From positions 1 through 60,594 of the forward strand of contig MCFE01000539.1 of the NCBI GenBank assembly GCA_002104905.1: a stretch of DNA of 60,594 nucleotides, given 5' to 3'. Positions 42,769-52,964 of the stretch are shown here, piece by piece; the first letter of the stretch is position 1, and each line of letters begins with the position of its first letter. This DNA comes from Basidiobolus meristosporus CBS 931.73. Taxonomy: Eukaryota > Basidiobolomycota > Basidiobolomycetes > Basidiobolales > Basidiobolaceae. The translations under genes and the position numbers were made by a program. A model generated the notes under the pieces. That model worked only from the letters and a program-made list of their open reading frames with translations. It was not told the DNA's origin and searched no databases.

Positions 42769-44602
42769 AAGCATTGTATAAACATTGTGTACATTCTCTA
42801 ATAAATAAGCGTAAGGTTCATTTCTCACGAACACCAGCCTACTCATTACTACTCAATGCTCAGTGTGTAGCAGCTCTGATGAGTATTTTTCTGCTGATGT
42901 ACTAGACTGTGTACCCCAACAATAACTGAGGGGTAATAATAAAAGTAGGCTGCAGCATTCATGCTCAAGCTTATATCACTTTCTGCGGACAAGTGCTACT
43001 CAAATAGTTAATATGTTCACCGACCCTCTTGTGATCCTAGTTCCTCTGTCATATACACTATCTTGCGACAAAGCTCATGAATAGCTTTCCATCCGAATCA
43101 GGACTGAAATTAGCATGGATTTTTCTAGTCGTATGATCGTACAGTATCAGAAAGTGATGCTTTGAGTTGCCGCTCGATTTCGGCATAGCACTTGGGTAAC
43201 TCATGGTTACGAGCACCTATCCATCAACAAGACAGACAGACTAGCGAAACTATGTTACACCCAAATGTGCGGCTTTATGAAGTGGTGGTAGCATACCAAA
43301 CTTCATAGAATATAGACAAGGAGATTCTATCATAGCCAACTACTCAATTCGGTGAAAGTGGGAAGACATCGCAAATTCATTTTTGAACGTAAATTGGCGT
43401 TGGAAATTGAAAATAGGTAGATTTTATGGTTCTCTGGTTTCCACGAATTTAGGGTAGTGCCAAGTAATGAAGAAAAGACCAATACCCGAGGTATGGTAAG
43501 AGGTATGGCCAACATATTGAAGAAAAAAACTAGAATGCACGCAACAAGCGAGACAATCTGAATAGGTCATGCTCTTTGGATCACATTTAAGAGGTGTCGC
43601 TGCAAAGTTGACAATGAGGATTTATAAATACGCTAGAGAGTGTCACGCGGGCGTGGCACACTCACACAAGTGCAGGTATTCTTACAAGCGCAAATCATCT
43701 TGACCTTGACCTTCTGACACTCACATTACTTTGGCAGTAATCACCACAACAGCAGATCTTGGCAGCTCTTGTGATTTCAAGATACCTGTCAATAATAAAG
43801 TATGCAGACAGCAAGAGCGATTGCCCTATTTGAAACCTTGTTTCAAAGTGCCATGACGCCAAAGCCTAGACATGTTAGCTTTGAATTTTGTATTGATTAT
43901 GCGAAGTTGTAAATTTGAATATTGTTCTCAGATCAGCAATCGACTCAATCCGGGTTGCAATCCGGATGAGCCTGGGTGGTTATAATCACGATTAAGTAAT
44001 GAACCCCATTTACATCACAAAGAAAACTATATGTTATTTAAAAATAACAGGTAAAAGTTTCCTACTGAGAATTGATGTTTCCCCAGCAAGGCTGAGCCTA
44101 ATTAAATCCACCGACTCTATCGTCAGTATTGTGGGATGTTATGATGGGGTGAATTGTGAATTCTTCTACGAATCAGCTTACTGGCCATGTGAATGAGAGT
44201 AGGTCCACTCATCAGAATATTTATGGTATGGTTGGATCATCTATTTGTTTTGGTCTGAAGTTTTTTTTTGTTTCGTCAATATGTTACGATTTATATCCTA
44301 CCTAGTCACTACCGATCACTTGAACACTACTGATCGAACATCTTTAATTACACACTGACGATCAATCACACTCAGTGATACACACATTATTTAATCCATC
44401 TTGGACCCTTCTTTTGGAAGCTTGCTCTACGTTATCGGAAGCTCTCCTCCCGAGACTATCTCTATACAAACCCCTCTAAACACTATCAATAAAGCATCAA
44501 CCTTTCACCGGTTCATCAATCATTCAGATAACCCTCTCCGATTCTTATTGACTATCCTCCGATCCTTCTCCACTTACCCTTGATTCATAACAAATAAAAT
44601 TG
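42769..44602. other. Intergenic region, no gene supported
   Basis: AATAAA lies shortly after the PGB3 stop. Small open frames (for example 43999-44196) lack recognisable features. A GTGTCACGC..GCGTGGCACAC near-palindrome lies at about 43640-43662. Confidence 0.4.
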
Positions 44603-44663
44603 GCCTGCTTAGCGCGTCAGTCTCGTAAACTGAAGGTCGCCAGTTCAATCCTGGCAGTAGGCA
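44603..44663 (+). tRNA. tRNA-Thr(CGT)-like gene lacking the D arm
   Basis: A 7-base acceptor stem (GCCTGCT with AGTAGGC, one G-T pair), an anticodon stem TCAGT/ACTGA with loop CTCGTAA (anticodon CGT, reading ACG), a T arm GCCAG-TTCAATC-CTGGC with an intact B box, and discriminator A are all present. The segment between TTAGC and GCGTCAG, where the D arm and A box should be, is about 12 bases short, leaving 61 nt. A TTTT terminator follows at 44669-44672. The missing bases lie between AGC/GC direct repeats, which suggests a slippage deletion. Probably a pseudo-tRNA, since the A box is destroyed; a D-armless functional tRNA is the alternative. Confidence 0.8.
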
Positions 44664-47000
44664 TATCCTTTTCTTCCACTCCATCTAGGTTGAACGATAC
44701 GGCATTATTTCGCTTATAAGGGAGTAACAGTGATGGATACTGGAGTCATTTACCTGAAACAGTTGGAGTCAGCGATAGACCTTCCAAAATAGATAATCCA
44801 AGAATGAGCACTCTGTTCTGGAATTTCACCCCTTTGATAGCTTGATCACTTGATGAGCTATTACGTATAATGGAGGATTTCGGGTGAAATACTGCTGCTG
44901 GGAAATATTTGTTTCCGCAGATCCAGTGACAGCCTTCATAATTTGACTAGCTTGATCATGTTGTTGGTCAGGTATGTACAGTAAATGCCGTTCCAATCTA
45001 CTGCTACCGCATAAAGCTTTCTGGAGTCATTGATTGGGCAGCAACAAAGTCTTATTTGTATTTTTAAGGCATTCCTGTTCCACTGGTAAACGGAAGTCCC
45101 GACTAAACAACACTCTCTTGGAGATCCGATAAGAGTTGACCCATATTATGAGGGAGAAGACACTTTATTCGTGTGCGAGTCTATCCCGCTAGTGCTAGTT
45201 CTGAAGTCATGAATACTGTACGCTCGAGCAAGTGTTGGTGATAAATTAGCCATAGATTGGTTTCTGAGTAATGGTCAAATATCTCGACAATTGTTTGATG
45301 ATGTTGTTTGATTCTCTTCTCCTAAACCCTTCATCCTGTAGCCCTATTTAAATCGGAATATTTGTTAGAGATAAACACGGATCATATGAAGACTGATCTG
45401 AAACAACACTACATGAGCATCTAGGTAAGGGTCCAGTACCACACAAATATAGCACTACCACAGCTCGAGGAGCATAGCAGAGTCGCAACACTTTAGGATA
45501 ATATGATATGTCTATCCAACATGTCAGAAGTATAAATGAATGAAGAAGTGACCTGGAAGAAACAAGCCCCTTTGGATATTTGACGGATCAGAATACGCCA
45601 TATTTCGGTTACGTACTTGAAGACTCATAGAATATTTCCCAAGCTGCTAATCCGTTTGCTCCTTGATCCACTGCGCAAGCTAATTCTGTCGGCGTTCTAG
45701 TATTGGTGGGGCATGTGAGAGCTGTTTGCTACAGGAGCTGAAATCAATTTACTATGTTAGGGGGATGTTGACACTACAAAGATCCGTATTGTTATCAGCA
45801 CAGTCAATCCAACAGGTTGCCTTTTCTTGTGTACGTTTCACTGATGAATACTCCTAAAGTGATGGCTTTGGAATAGGATGTAGTGGGCCCATGATAATAG
45901 CAACAGCTAGTGGTAACCGGTCTTTAATGCCGATAAATCATGCGGACGCTTGCTTTTTGAATCCTGGTAGATTTGTTAGACAAAGGAACCCAAAGTCGTA
46001 ATCCCCTATCCAGTGCAAAGGTTACACATATACCATTTGACGTTGCTCTTCTGGTCATCAGGATACGTTGTGGGCTCCGTGGAGATATAGTCTTTATCGT
46101 CAGCTTCATATCCAACTGCTCCTTCTTTTCTCATATTGGATTTAATACCGTCAAGCAATGAAACGAATGAGTAATGGACAAGGGTATGGCTGGCCTACTT
46201 GATCACTTTTATATGGAACTGTTTAGTGCGCACACCCACAGTCTAACTTCTAAGCATTTTGTACTGACGGTAAACAAGTACTTGTTAGATTTCCCATGTG
46301 CCACCACGAGTTGTCTTCCTAGTTCAATTCACTTCTACTCTTTGCCAGCTACTAATAGTGATGGGACTTTTCAGAGCATGACGTGGGATGTTGGGCGGTA
46401 CAAAGTGAGAATGAAACTAGCTCAATACATAATACAGCGCCCGCCAATGCGTAGGCGTTTGTAGGTGGATAACGTACTCACTAAAGCAAGAGATTTCTTT
46501 CCCAGAATTTCAACTTGCAGGAGTAACGTCTGTTAATCGGTATACAAGATGAGCTGTTGCTTGTTGTAGAGTGTGGTACGTTGATAAAAAAAGATGCTGT
46601 CATTGGAATGCCTGCTTTCCTTGAATCAAGCTTTTCGAGGTAGCAGCAATCAATTTCATTGATTTTGCCGAAGTTGCAAATGAGCTAATGAACATAGATG
46701 TCGATGATGTTTTGCTGAGTAGCGCATTTCAAATCAGTTCATTGAGGTATACTTCAGTATATATACATACATATATATAATAGGCATAGCAGACTTATTC
46801 TACATAACACAATCGTTATTTGATTGAAACTGGTTGAGAGTAATAACAGTCTGTGCTATGGATTCTACATTCAGCTTCCATACTGGTATTGACATTCGGT
46901 CAAATAGAGTTATTGCATAAGATTAGCAAGGTTGGGATTTATTTCCAGTTGTCTATAGATATCTAAAAAACTGCTTGGATATAAGTTTTGATGGCTGTGC
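44664..47000. other. Intergenic region, no gene supported
   Basis: No ORF of coding character and no RNA gene seen in 2.3 kb. A short TATATACATACATATATATA run lies near 46758. Confidence 0.4.
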
Positions 47001-48152
47001 TTAATACTTGTAGAAGCCGCCACTCCCATGCCCTTCATATTCTCCACCACCTCCACCGTTGCCGCCATATCCACCGCCACCGTTTCCACCATATCCTCCG
47101 CTGCCACCATCGCCATTTCCACCATATCCACCACCGCTGCCGCCACCGTTTCCACCATACCCTCCGCTATCACCACCACCGCCGCTGCCACCACTGCCGT
47201 TTCCACCATGTCCTCCGCTGCCACCACCGCCATTTCCACCATATCCTCCACCACTGCCGCTGCCGCCACCGTTTCCACCGTATCCTCCGCTGCCGCCACC
47301 GCCATTTCCACCATATTCTCCGCCGCTGCCGCCACCATTTCCACCGTATCCTCCGCTACCACCACCACCGTTTCCACCATATCCTCCGCTGCCACCACCG
47401 CCATTTCCACCATATCCTCCACCACTGCCGCTGCCGCTGCCGCCACCGTTTCCACCGTATCCTCCGCTACCGCCACCGCCGCTCCCACCATATCCTCCGC
47501 CGCTGCCGCCACCGTTTCCACCGTATCCTCCGCTGCCACCACCGCCATTTCCACCATATCCTCCGCCACTGCCGCCACCGTTTCCACCATATCCTCCGCT
47601 ACCACCACCGTTTCCACCATATCCTCCGCTGCCACCACCGCCATTTCCACCATATCCTCCACCGCTGCCGCCACCGTTTCCACTGTATCCTCCGCTACCG
47701 CCACCACCGTTGCCACCATATCCTCCGCTGCCACCACCGCCATTTCCACCATATTCTCCGCCGCTGCCGCCACCGTTTCCACCATATCCTCCGCCGCTGC
47801 CGCCACCGTTTCCACCATATCCTCCGCCGCTGCCGCCACCGTTTCCACCGTATCCTCCGCTACCACCACCACCGTTTCCACCGTATCCTCCGCTACCGCC
47901 ACCACCGTTGCCACCATATCCTCCGCCGCTGCCGCCACCGTTTCCACCGTATCCTCCGCTATCACCACCACCGTTTCCACCATATCCTCCACCGCTACCG
48001 CCACCACCGTTTCCTTCATAGCTATCGCCGTGAGCTACACCACCACCTTCACCAGCGTAATCTTTGGTATTGTATCCGCGCTCGAGAACAGCAGCACTCG
48101 CCATGGACATGACTGATGCTGCAAGAAGGAGTTTGATCGAAGAGATTTTCAT
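47001..48152 (-). CDS. Secreted glycine-rich repeat protein
   Basis: 383 residues. A clear signal peptide (MKISSIKLLLAASVMSMASA, about 20 residues) is followed by a short unique segment (residues about 21-48). Then a long array of GGYGGNGGG and GGGSGG-type units fills nearly the whole mature protein, ending in EYEGHGSGGFYKY. There are no cysteines in the array. Such glycine-rich secreted proteins are usually structural wall or matrix components. The DNA is a minisatellite with an imperfect unit of about 45-54 bases, which leaves long open frames on both strands as artefacts. A TATA box lies at 48191-48197, about 40 bases before the ATG. Confidence 0.85.
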   Translation of the reverse strand: MKISSIKLLLAASVMSMASAAVLERGYNTKDYAGEGGGVAHGDSYEGNGGGGSGGGYGGNGGGDSGGYGGNGGGSGGGYGGNGGGGSGGYGGNGGGGSGGYGGNGGGSGGGYGGNGGGSGGGYGGNGGGSGGEYGGNGGGGSGGYGGNGGGGSGGYSGNGGGSGGGYGGNGGGGSGGYGGNGGGSGGYGGNGGGSGGGYGGNGGGGSGGYGGNGGGSGGGYGGSGGGGSGGYGGNGGGSGSGSGGGYGGNGGGGSGGYGGNGGGGSGGYGGNGGGSGGEYGGNGGGGSGGYGGNGGGSGSGGGYGGNGGGGSGGHGGNGSGGSGGGGDSGGYGGNGGGSGGGYGGNGDGGSGGYGGNGGGGYGGNGGGGGEYEGHGSGGFYKY

Positions 48153-48190
48153 ATTGAGTGATTGATTTGTTGGATGGAATTAAGCTCCCC

Positions 48191-48197
48191 ATTTATA
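48191..48197 (-). promoter_or_regulatory. TATA box of the glycine-rich protein gene
   Basis: TATAAAT on the minus strand, 39 bases upstream of the ATG. Confidence 0.6.
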
Positions 48198-48652
48198 GCC
48201 GTCCAATGTTTTACATGAGTATGGTGTCTGTTGATCTCAGCAGCAGTATCAGGGATTGTGGCACTACATTGATTGTTTCATTTGCATCTGGTGGATAAGC
48301 TGCTCCTGAAAATGCATCATGAATTGCTGAACACGCAAATGTTCCACGTCCGACAAAGTTGATTGGCTTACAAATGCATTCGGAGTTTGCGATGGTAGAT
48401 CATGAATGTGATAAACAAATGAAGGCTTCCAGTATGCTGTCCTGTTAGCATCCATTTATAATAGATAGTGAGCAATTGCTCCAAGTCTTTTTTTTGATCT
48501 CGCTAATCAACTGAATAAAGGGGATTATGACTTGCGAGAAAACCCTCAATCAACGTGCTTGTGTGAATCCATTTTGGATTAGCGCGTGTTTCATATGCTC
48601 TCCTGTTTGTTTTACCATTTTGGTATAAAGTTCTAATTTGTAGTGCTGTTTA
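48198..48652. other. Intergenic region; border between unique sequence and the telomeric element array
   Basis: No supported gene; a 63-codon minus-strand frame at 48264-48455 starts with ATG but has no recognisable pattern. Confidence 0.4.
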
Positions 48653-48669
48653 TTAGGGTTAGGGTTAGG
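48653..48669 (+). repeat. Interstitial telomeric repeat at the 3' end of LINE-B
   Basis: Two TTAGGG units and TTAGG, same orientation as the chromosome-end repeat. On the LINE strand it reads CCTAACCCTAACCCTAA directly after the LINE 3' end. It is the centromere-side border of the element array. Confidence 0.85.
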
Positions 48670-49550
48670 CTTTTAGATACTTTATTGTGAATTTCATATA
48701 GTGCTTACTAATACAAAGAGAAAAGTACAATAGGTAGCTATACATGAACATCTGAAAGAATAGCTATTGCTGGCTCTATGATGCCTAACTAATACTATAA
48801 GGGCACTCTTGCTACTCAATATATGTTGAATGCAGCAACTCTGGCCTAATTGCTGAGATTATAGCTGACAGCCTCATGATGAGTGCTTTTTGAGAATGAA
48901 ACTGAAACAGTGCATCAGTATCTTTAAAACCAAAGCACTTCTCAGCATGAGTATAGTGAAAGTAGCTATTGCATCTTGGGCACTTAGAACCCAAGCACAA
49001 AGTACTCATTCTCCATCTGATTGCTTGCAGTGCAAAAAAGCAATCACTGATGTAGAAAGAAACATCTGCCTGGCTATTGGAATGACAACTTGTAGCTGAG
49101 ATCAGTCCAATTCTGTCTCTTGATGTTGAGACTCTGGAAATATTGTTAAGCTTTCTGAGAGCCATAGCCACAGAAAGTGGTACATGTGTAGACTCTTTCT
49201 CAATCAAATATCCTTGGTAACCTTTTGAGCAGTGTATATCTTGATAAATCAGAGAACCTTTGGAGACAGGCATTTTGTCAGTCTGAATGCCTCTCACTAA
49301 GCTTTGCAGTGGATTATTTGGAGATGCTTGGGCATAATGATTGCCAAACTTGATTCCTAGTGTTTCAAATTGATCACAAACTGCTTCAATTCCACATATG
49401 CTACAAATCAGTCTTTTATACTGCCCAGTGTGATAGTTTGAAGCATTCACTACCCAGCCAAGTGCTTGCTGCTGAATAAGCTCAAGCTTTAGCAATTGCA
49501 ACTTGCAGAGTGATATATTCATGACAGGGGCAGCATACTCCCATCTTGAT
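48670..49550 (-). mobile_element. LINE-B: 5'-truncated non-LTR retrotransposon
   Basis: The minus strand from about 49550 to 48812 encodes the C-terminal part of a LINE ORF2 (RWEYAAPVMN, LELIQQQALGWVVN, a region of helical leucine-rich text, and a C-terminal zinc-knuckle-like CPRCNSYFHYTHAEKC). The stop is at 48812, followed by a 140-base 3' region containing AATAAAG and ending at telomeric repeats. Its truncated 5' end abuts the 3' end of LINE-A directly. The open frame 48812-49639 is a chimera: its first about 28 codons come from the LINE-A 3' region. Confidence 0.8.
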
Positions 49551-49568
49551 TGGATAGGGGGGAGACAG

Positions 49569-49582
49569 TCACCAACAGGTGA
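49569..49582 (-). other. LINE-A 3' tail hairpin
   Basis: TCACC-AACA-GGTGA (plus strand): a 5-base-pair stem with a 4-base loop, between AATAAAG and the terminal C run of LINE-A. The same stem recurs in LINE-C and all three short telomeric units, with loops AACA, AAGTT or AAGT. Confidence 0.75.
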
Positions 49583-49616
49583 AATCTTTATTTCAGTTGA
49601 AACAAAGAAGCAAGCA

Positions 49617-50142
49617 CTACTGTTGTAGCTTTGACACAAGAGTGTGTAGCTGAGGGGAATTTGTAGGTAAGTTAATTAGAAGTGATGATAGTTCTTCAGT
49701 GCTCAAGACACTGTTCAGTGGGAAGGGGGGTAGCAAGAGAGGTAAGAATGACTTGTGAACAACATTAATGAGGGGAATGTGATAAGGATTGATATTCATC
49801 ATAAAGGGTGTGTGCTGCTGCAGATATTGCTGCCAAAGGTCTGTCAAGTACTTCAGGTAGGCCAGCTTGGGTTTTTCTGACTGCAGAGTATATTGAGCAA
49901 ACTTCTTGACTTCAGGATCTCCAAGTATAGTTCTCCAGCAGGAGCCAGGTGTAGTGTGGTGTGTTCTCTTCCAAGCCTTAATCAGTGGGTTGTTGCAGTT
50001 GTGAAGTCTGAGGTATAGTCTGGTTCTAAGGTAGAGAAGTCTGATCTTATAGGGCATAAACCCAAAAGCACCAAGAATAGCATGTCTGTAGGGGCATTCA
50101 GGCAGATGAGGCACCAAGGAGGTAATGCACCATACTGCAAAC
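49617..50142 (-). pseudogene. LINE-A ORF2, C-terminal piece (separated by copia-2)
   Basis: Reads FAVWCITSLVPHLPECPYRH at the copia junction, continues through LRTRLYLRLHNCNNPL and ends LVSKLQQ before the stop at 49617. The upstream piece ends KLDKF on the other side of the insertion, and the frame continues directly across the target site. The same C-terminal domain is repeated in LINE-C. Inserted DNA makes the gene non-functional as it stands. Confidence 0.85.
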
Positions 50143-50491
50143 TGTTGTAAAAAATCGTATTTTCCACCTAAATATTCACCTAACTTAGTCACTTAGATCA
50201 TCACCTTCAAATCCTAGAGAATACTGACCAAATTCCTTGTCGGGATTTACTTAGAATATTTTCACCAAAATACCAGGTACCCAGAATATGAAAATTCTCA
50301 AAGTTGTCCAAACAGCCCCAAACTTGCACACATGTTCTTGGGACCTTCCTTAACCTATTCTACGTGTTTGTGATGCCAAGACCATGTAAAAGTATAAATA
50401 CTACTTTTACATTCAATAAATCATTAAGTGAAAACCACATAATCTACTTGTTCTCCAAATCACTTCCAATATCTCCAAGACTCTTACAACA
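50143..50491 (+). repeat. 5' LTR of copia-2
   Basis: TG..CA-ended, with 8-base terminal inverted repeats TGTTGTAA/TTACAACA. TATAAATA at 50393-50400 and AATAAA at 50415-50420 are the likely promoter and polyadenylation signals. Confidence 0.95.
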
Positions 50492-50503
50492 GGTTATGAG
50501 CCC
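50492..50503 (+). promoter_or_regulatory. Primer-binding site matching the initiator tRNA-Met anticodon arm
   Basis: GGTTATGAGCCC directly follows the LTR. It is the exact complement of GGGCTCATAACC, the anticodon stem-loop region of fungal initiator tRNA-Met. This is the half-tRNA type of primer known from copia and Ty5, not the tRNA 3' end used by most LTR elements. The ATG in this site (50496-50498) is also the first in-frame start codon of gag-pol. Confidence 0.8.
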
Positions 50504-52964
50504 CAAGCTGTCACTCTCTGCAATGTCTACTACTGCTATTACTGGAATTTTTCCCTCTGCTGAAAAGTTGGATGGATCTAACTACCAAGTGTGGAAGGTG
50601 AAGATGAAGATGCTGCTACAAGAAAGAGGCCTTTGGGATATTGTCATGGGAGAAGAATGCCCTCCTAAAAATGTGGGAGAGGAAGCCTTAAAGTACCAGA
50701 AGAAAGAACAAAGTGCCTTTAACTGCATTTGCCTTAATGTCAAGGACAAATTGCTAATTCAATGCTCAAGAGCAAAAACGGCAAAGAATGCCTGGAAGGC
50801 ATTAGAAGACACCTACCAGTCATGTTCAGCTGCCAAGAAAATGTATCTGAGAAGAAAATTCTTTACTACAAAGATGCTGCCAGGAGAAGAAATGAAAAAT
50901 CTAATTAACAGAATTACCCTGCTGGTAGATGAGATGGAATCTGTGGGCGTACCAACTACTGATGAGGATGTGATAGTTACCATCCTGAATAGCCTGACAG
51001 ACGAGTTTCAGGGCCTTGTATCAGCCCTAGAGTCCAGAACTGAAGATTTGACCTTAAATTACGTAAATGGAAGGCTCCTGGATGAAGAATTAAGAAAATC
51101 AAGCGCCAATAAGAAGGAAGAAGAAAATGCTTTAATAAGCAATGATAACCAACAAAGGAGGTACCCAAGACCCTACAAAGGCAACAGCAACCTATTTTGC
51201 AACTACTGCAAAAGGAAAGGACACACATCAGACCGGTGTTTCAAAAAGAGAGATTATCAGCAAAAGAAGCCTGAATATGGAAATGCTGTAACAACTGAAG
51301 ATAGACTATTCATATCTGCACTAAATATGACCACAAACAAGGATTCTCAGACGTGGTATATTGACTCTGGAGCTTCTCAACACTTTACACACCAAAAAGA
51401 ACTTTTTACCCAATATCAAGAAATTCCAATTAAGAAGGTTTTCATGGGTGACGATAGAACACTTGATGCAGTGGGAGAAGGAACTATCCAAGTAAACCTT
51501 AGAAGCAGTGAAGGAAGCCATACACTGACCTTTAAAGAAGTACTCTATGTACCAGAAATAGCCAAGAACCTACTCTCTGTAAGCAAGGCCACAGCAGAAG
51601 GACTCAGTTTCAGTTTTGACAATTCTGGATGCAGGATCACTGATCAAAATGGTGCTCATATTGCTTTGGGCATCAGAGATCAGAATCTATACAAGTTGAC
51701 TTATATTCCATCATATTTGGAAGCCAATATAAGTAACTTAAATGAAGAAACACCAATGCTTTGGCACAGGAGATTTGGACACATCAATTTTGATTATTTG
51801 CGCAAAATGATCAAAGATCAGCTAATTTCTGGAGTGAAAATTGATCCCCCAGCTATTTTGGAGCACTGTGAAGCCTGCATATATGGGAAACAAGCCAGAC
51901 AACCGTTCAAGAGCTCTGGGTTAATCAAAACTAAGAAAAAATTAGATCTAATTCACTCAGATCTGTGTGGACCTATGCAAAATTTATCCTTAGGCGGGAT
52001 GAAGTATTTAATCACTTTTATTGATGATTATACAAGATACACATGGGTCTACTTCATGGAGAGAAAGGAAGAAGCTCTGTCTAAGCTCAGGGAGTTTAAA
52101 GCCATGGTGGAGAGAGAAACTGGTGAAAAAATCAAGAAAATACGCTCTGACAATGGTGGAGAATATACCTCAAAACTCTTCATCCACTTCTGCAAAATTC
52201 ATGGGATAAAGCAAGAGACTACTGTACCATACTCCCCACAGCAAAATGGAGTAGCAGAACGAGCTAACAGATCAATAATTGATATGGCAAGATCTATGAT
52301 CCATGATCAAAAATTATCCTATGATTTTTGGGCGGAATCAGTTGCCACTGCTGTATACCTTAAAAATACGAGTTATAACAGAATACTTCGTGATTCTACT
52401 CCATTTGAAGCATGGTATCGATACAGACCAAGTGCAGAACATCTAAGAATATTTGGGTGCACAGCATATGCCAAAAAACTGGCCGGAAATCAGTCAAAAT
52501 TTGAGCCAAAAAGTGTAAAATGCATATTTTTGGGCTACTGCAATGAGAGTAAGGCATACAGACTCTACAATACCGAAGCAAAGAAGCTTATCAAGTCCAG
52601 GGATGTGTTGTTTGATGAAAATTCAAAATTTTCACAAAAAATGACATCAGATGATGACGAAAATTTGATCTCAAGTCCACCAATTGTCAGGATTGAATCA
52701 GAGCAAAACAATGAAAATTTTTTCACTCCAGAGGACTCTACAACCGTGGTTCAGCCAGAATCAGTGCCCAGGAATATCCCAGAAGTGATCATTCCAGTAT
52801 CAAATGCCCGGAGATCCAATCGGACAAGAAATAGCCCAAATTACTATATCAATGAGGGTACAAACTTAGCCTATGCCTATTCAGTCCATATTGATGAACC
52901 CCAGACTGTAAAAGAGGCCCTAAATAGCCCTCAGACAAAGTTTTTGGAGATCTGCAATGACTGA
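50496..52964 (+). CDS. copia-2 gag-protease-integrase, first part of a frameshifted gag-pol
   Basis: 822 codons from the ATG in the primer-binding site (a second ATG follows nine codons later, at 50523). Order: gag (LDGSNYQVWKVKMKMLL, then LRRKFFTTKM), CCHC zinc knuckle CNYCKRKGHTSDRC, protease YIDSGASQHF, pre-integrase LWHRRFGHINFDYL, integrase core with HSDLCGPM, RSDNGGEY and SPQQNGVAERAN (DDE residues present), integrase C-terminal region, and the linker to RT. The frame ends at 52964 because a T run of five at 52941-52945 carries one base too many; the shifted frame continues at once into RT. Otherwise no lesions. Confidence 0.92.
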   Translation: MSPKLSLSAMSTTAITGIFPSAEKLDGSNYQVWKVKMKMLLQERGLWDIVMGEECPPKNVGEEALKYQKKEQSAFNCICLNVKDKLLIQCSRAKTAKNAWKALEDTYQSCSAAKKMYLRRKFFTTKMLPGEEMKNLINRITLLVDEMESVGVPTTDEDVIVTILNSLTDEFQGLVSALESRTEDLTLNYVNGRLLDEELRKSSANKKEEENALISNDNQQRRYPRPYKGNSNLFCNYCKRKGHTSDRCFKKRDYQQKKPEYGNAVTTEDRLFISALNMTTNKDSQTWYIDSGASQHFTHQKELFTQYQEIPIKKVFMGDDRTLDAVGEGTIQVNLRSSEGSHTLTFKEVLYVPEIAKNLLSVSKATAEGLSFSFDNSGCRITDQNGAHIALGIRDQNLYKLTYIPSYLEANISNLNEETPMLWHRRFGHINFDYLRKMIKDQLISGVKIDPPAILEHCEACIYGKQARQPFKSSGLIKTKKKLDLIHSDLCGPMQNLSLGGMKYLITFIDDYTRYTWVYFMERKEEALSKLREFKAMVERETGEKIKKIRSDNGGEYTSKLFIHFCKIHGIKQETTVPYSPQQNGVAERANRSIIDMARSMIHDQKLSYDFWAESVATAVYLKNTSYNRILRDSTPFEAWYRYRPSAEHLRIFGCTAYAKKLAGNQSKFEPKSVKCIFLGYCNESKAYRLYNTEAKKLIKSRDVLFDENSKFSQKMTSDDDENLISSPPIVRIESEQNNENFFTPEDSTTVVQPESVPRNIPEVIIPVSNARRSNRTRNSPNYYINEGTNLAYAYSVHIDEPQTVKEALNSPQTKFLEICND

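Noticed and set aside
43999-44196. 65-codon ORF upstream of the tRNA
   Set aside because: Short, no pattern, no promoter evidence.
47040-48020. CRISPR-like array in the regular repeats
   Set aside because: Repeat units are coding, contiguous and without unique spacers; the genome is eukaryotic.
46988-48112. Long plus-strand ORFs encoding His-, Ser/Thr- or Pro-rich repeats
   Set aside because: They are antisense readings of the glycine-rich repeat gene; the minus strand has the signal peptide, TATA box and sensible ends.
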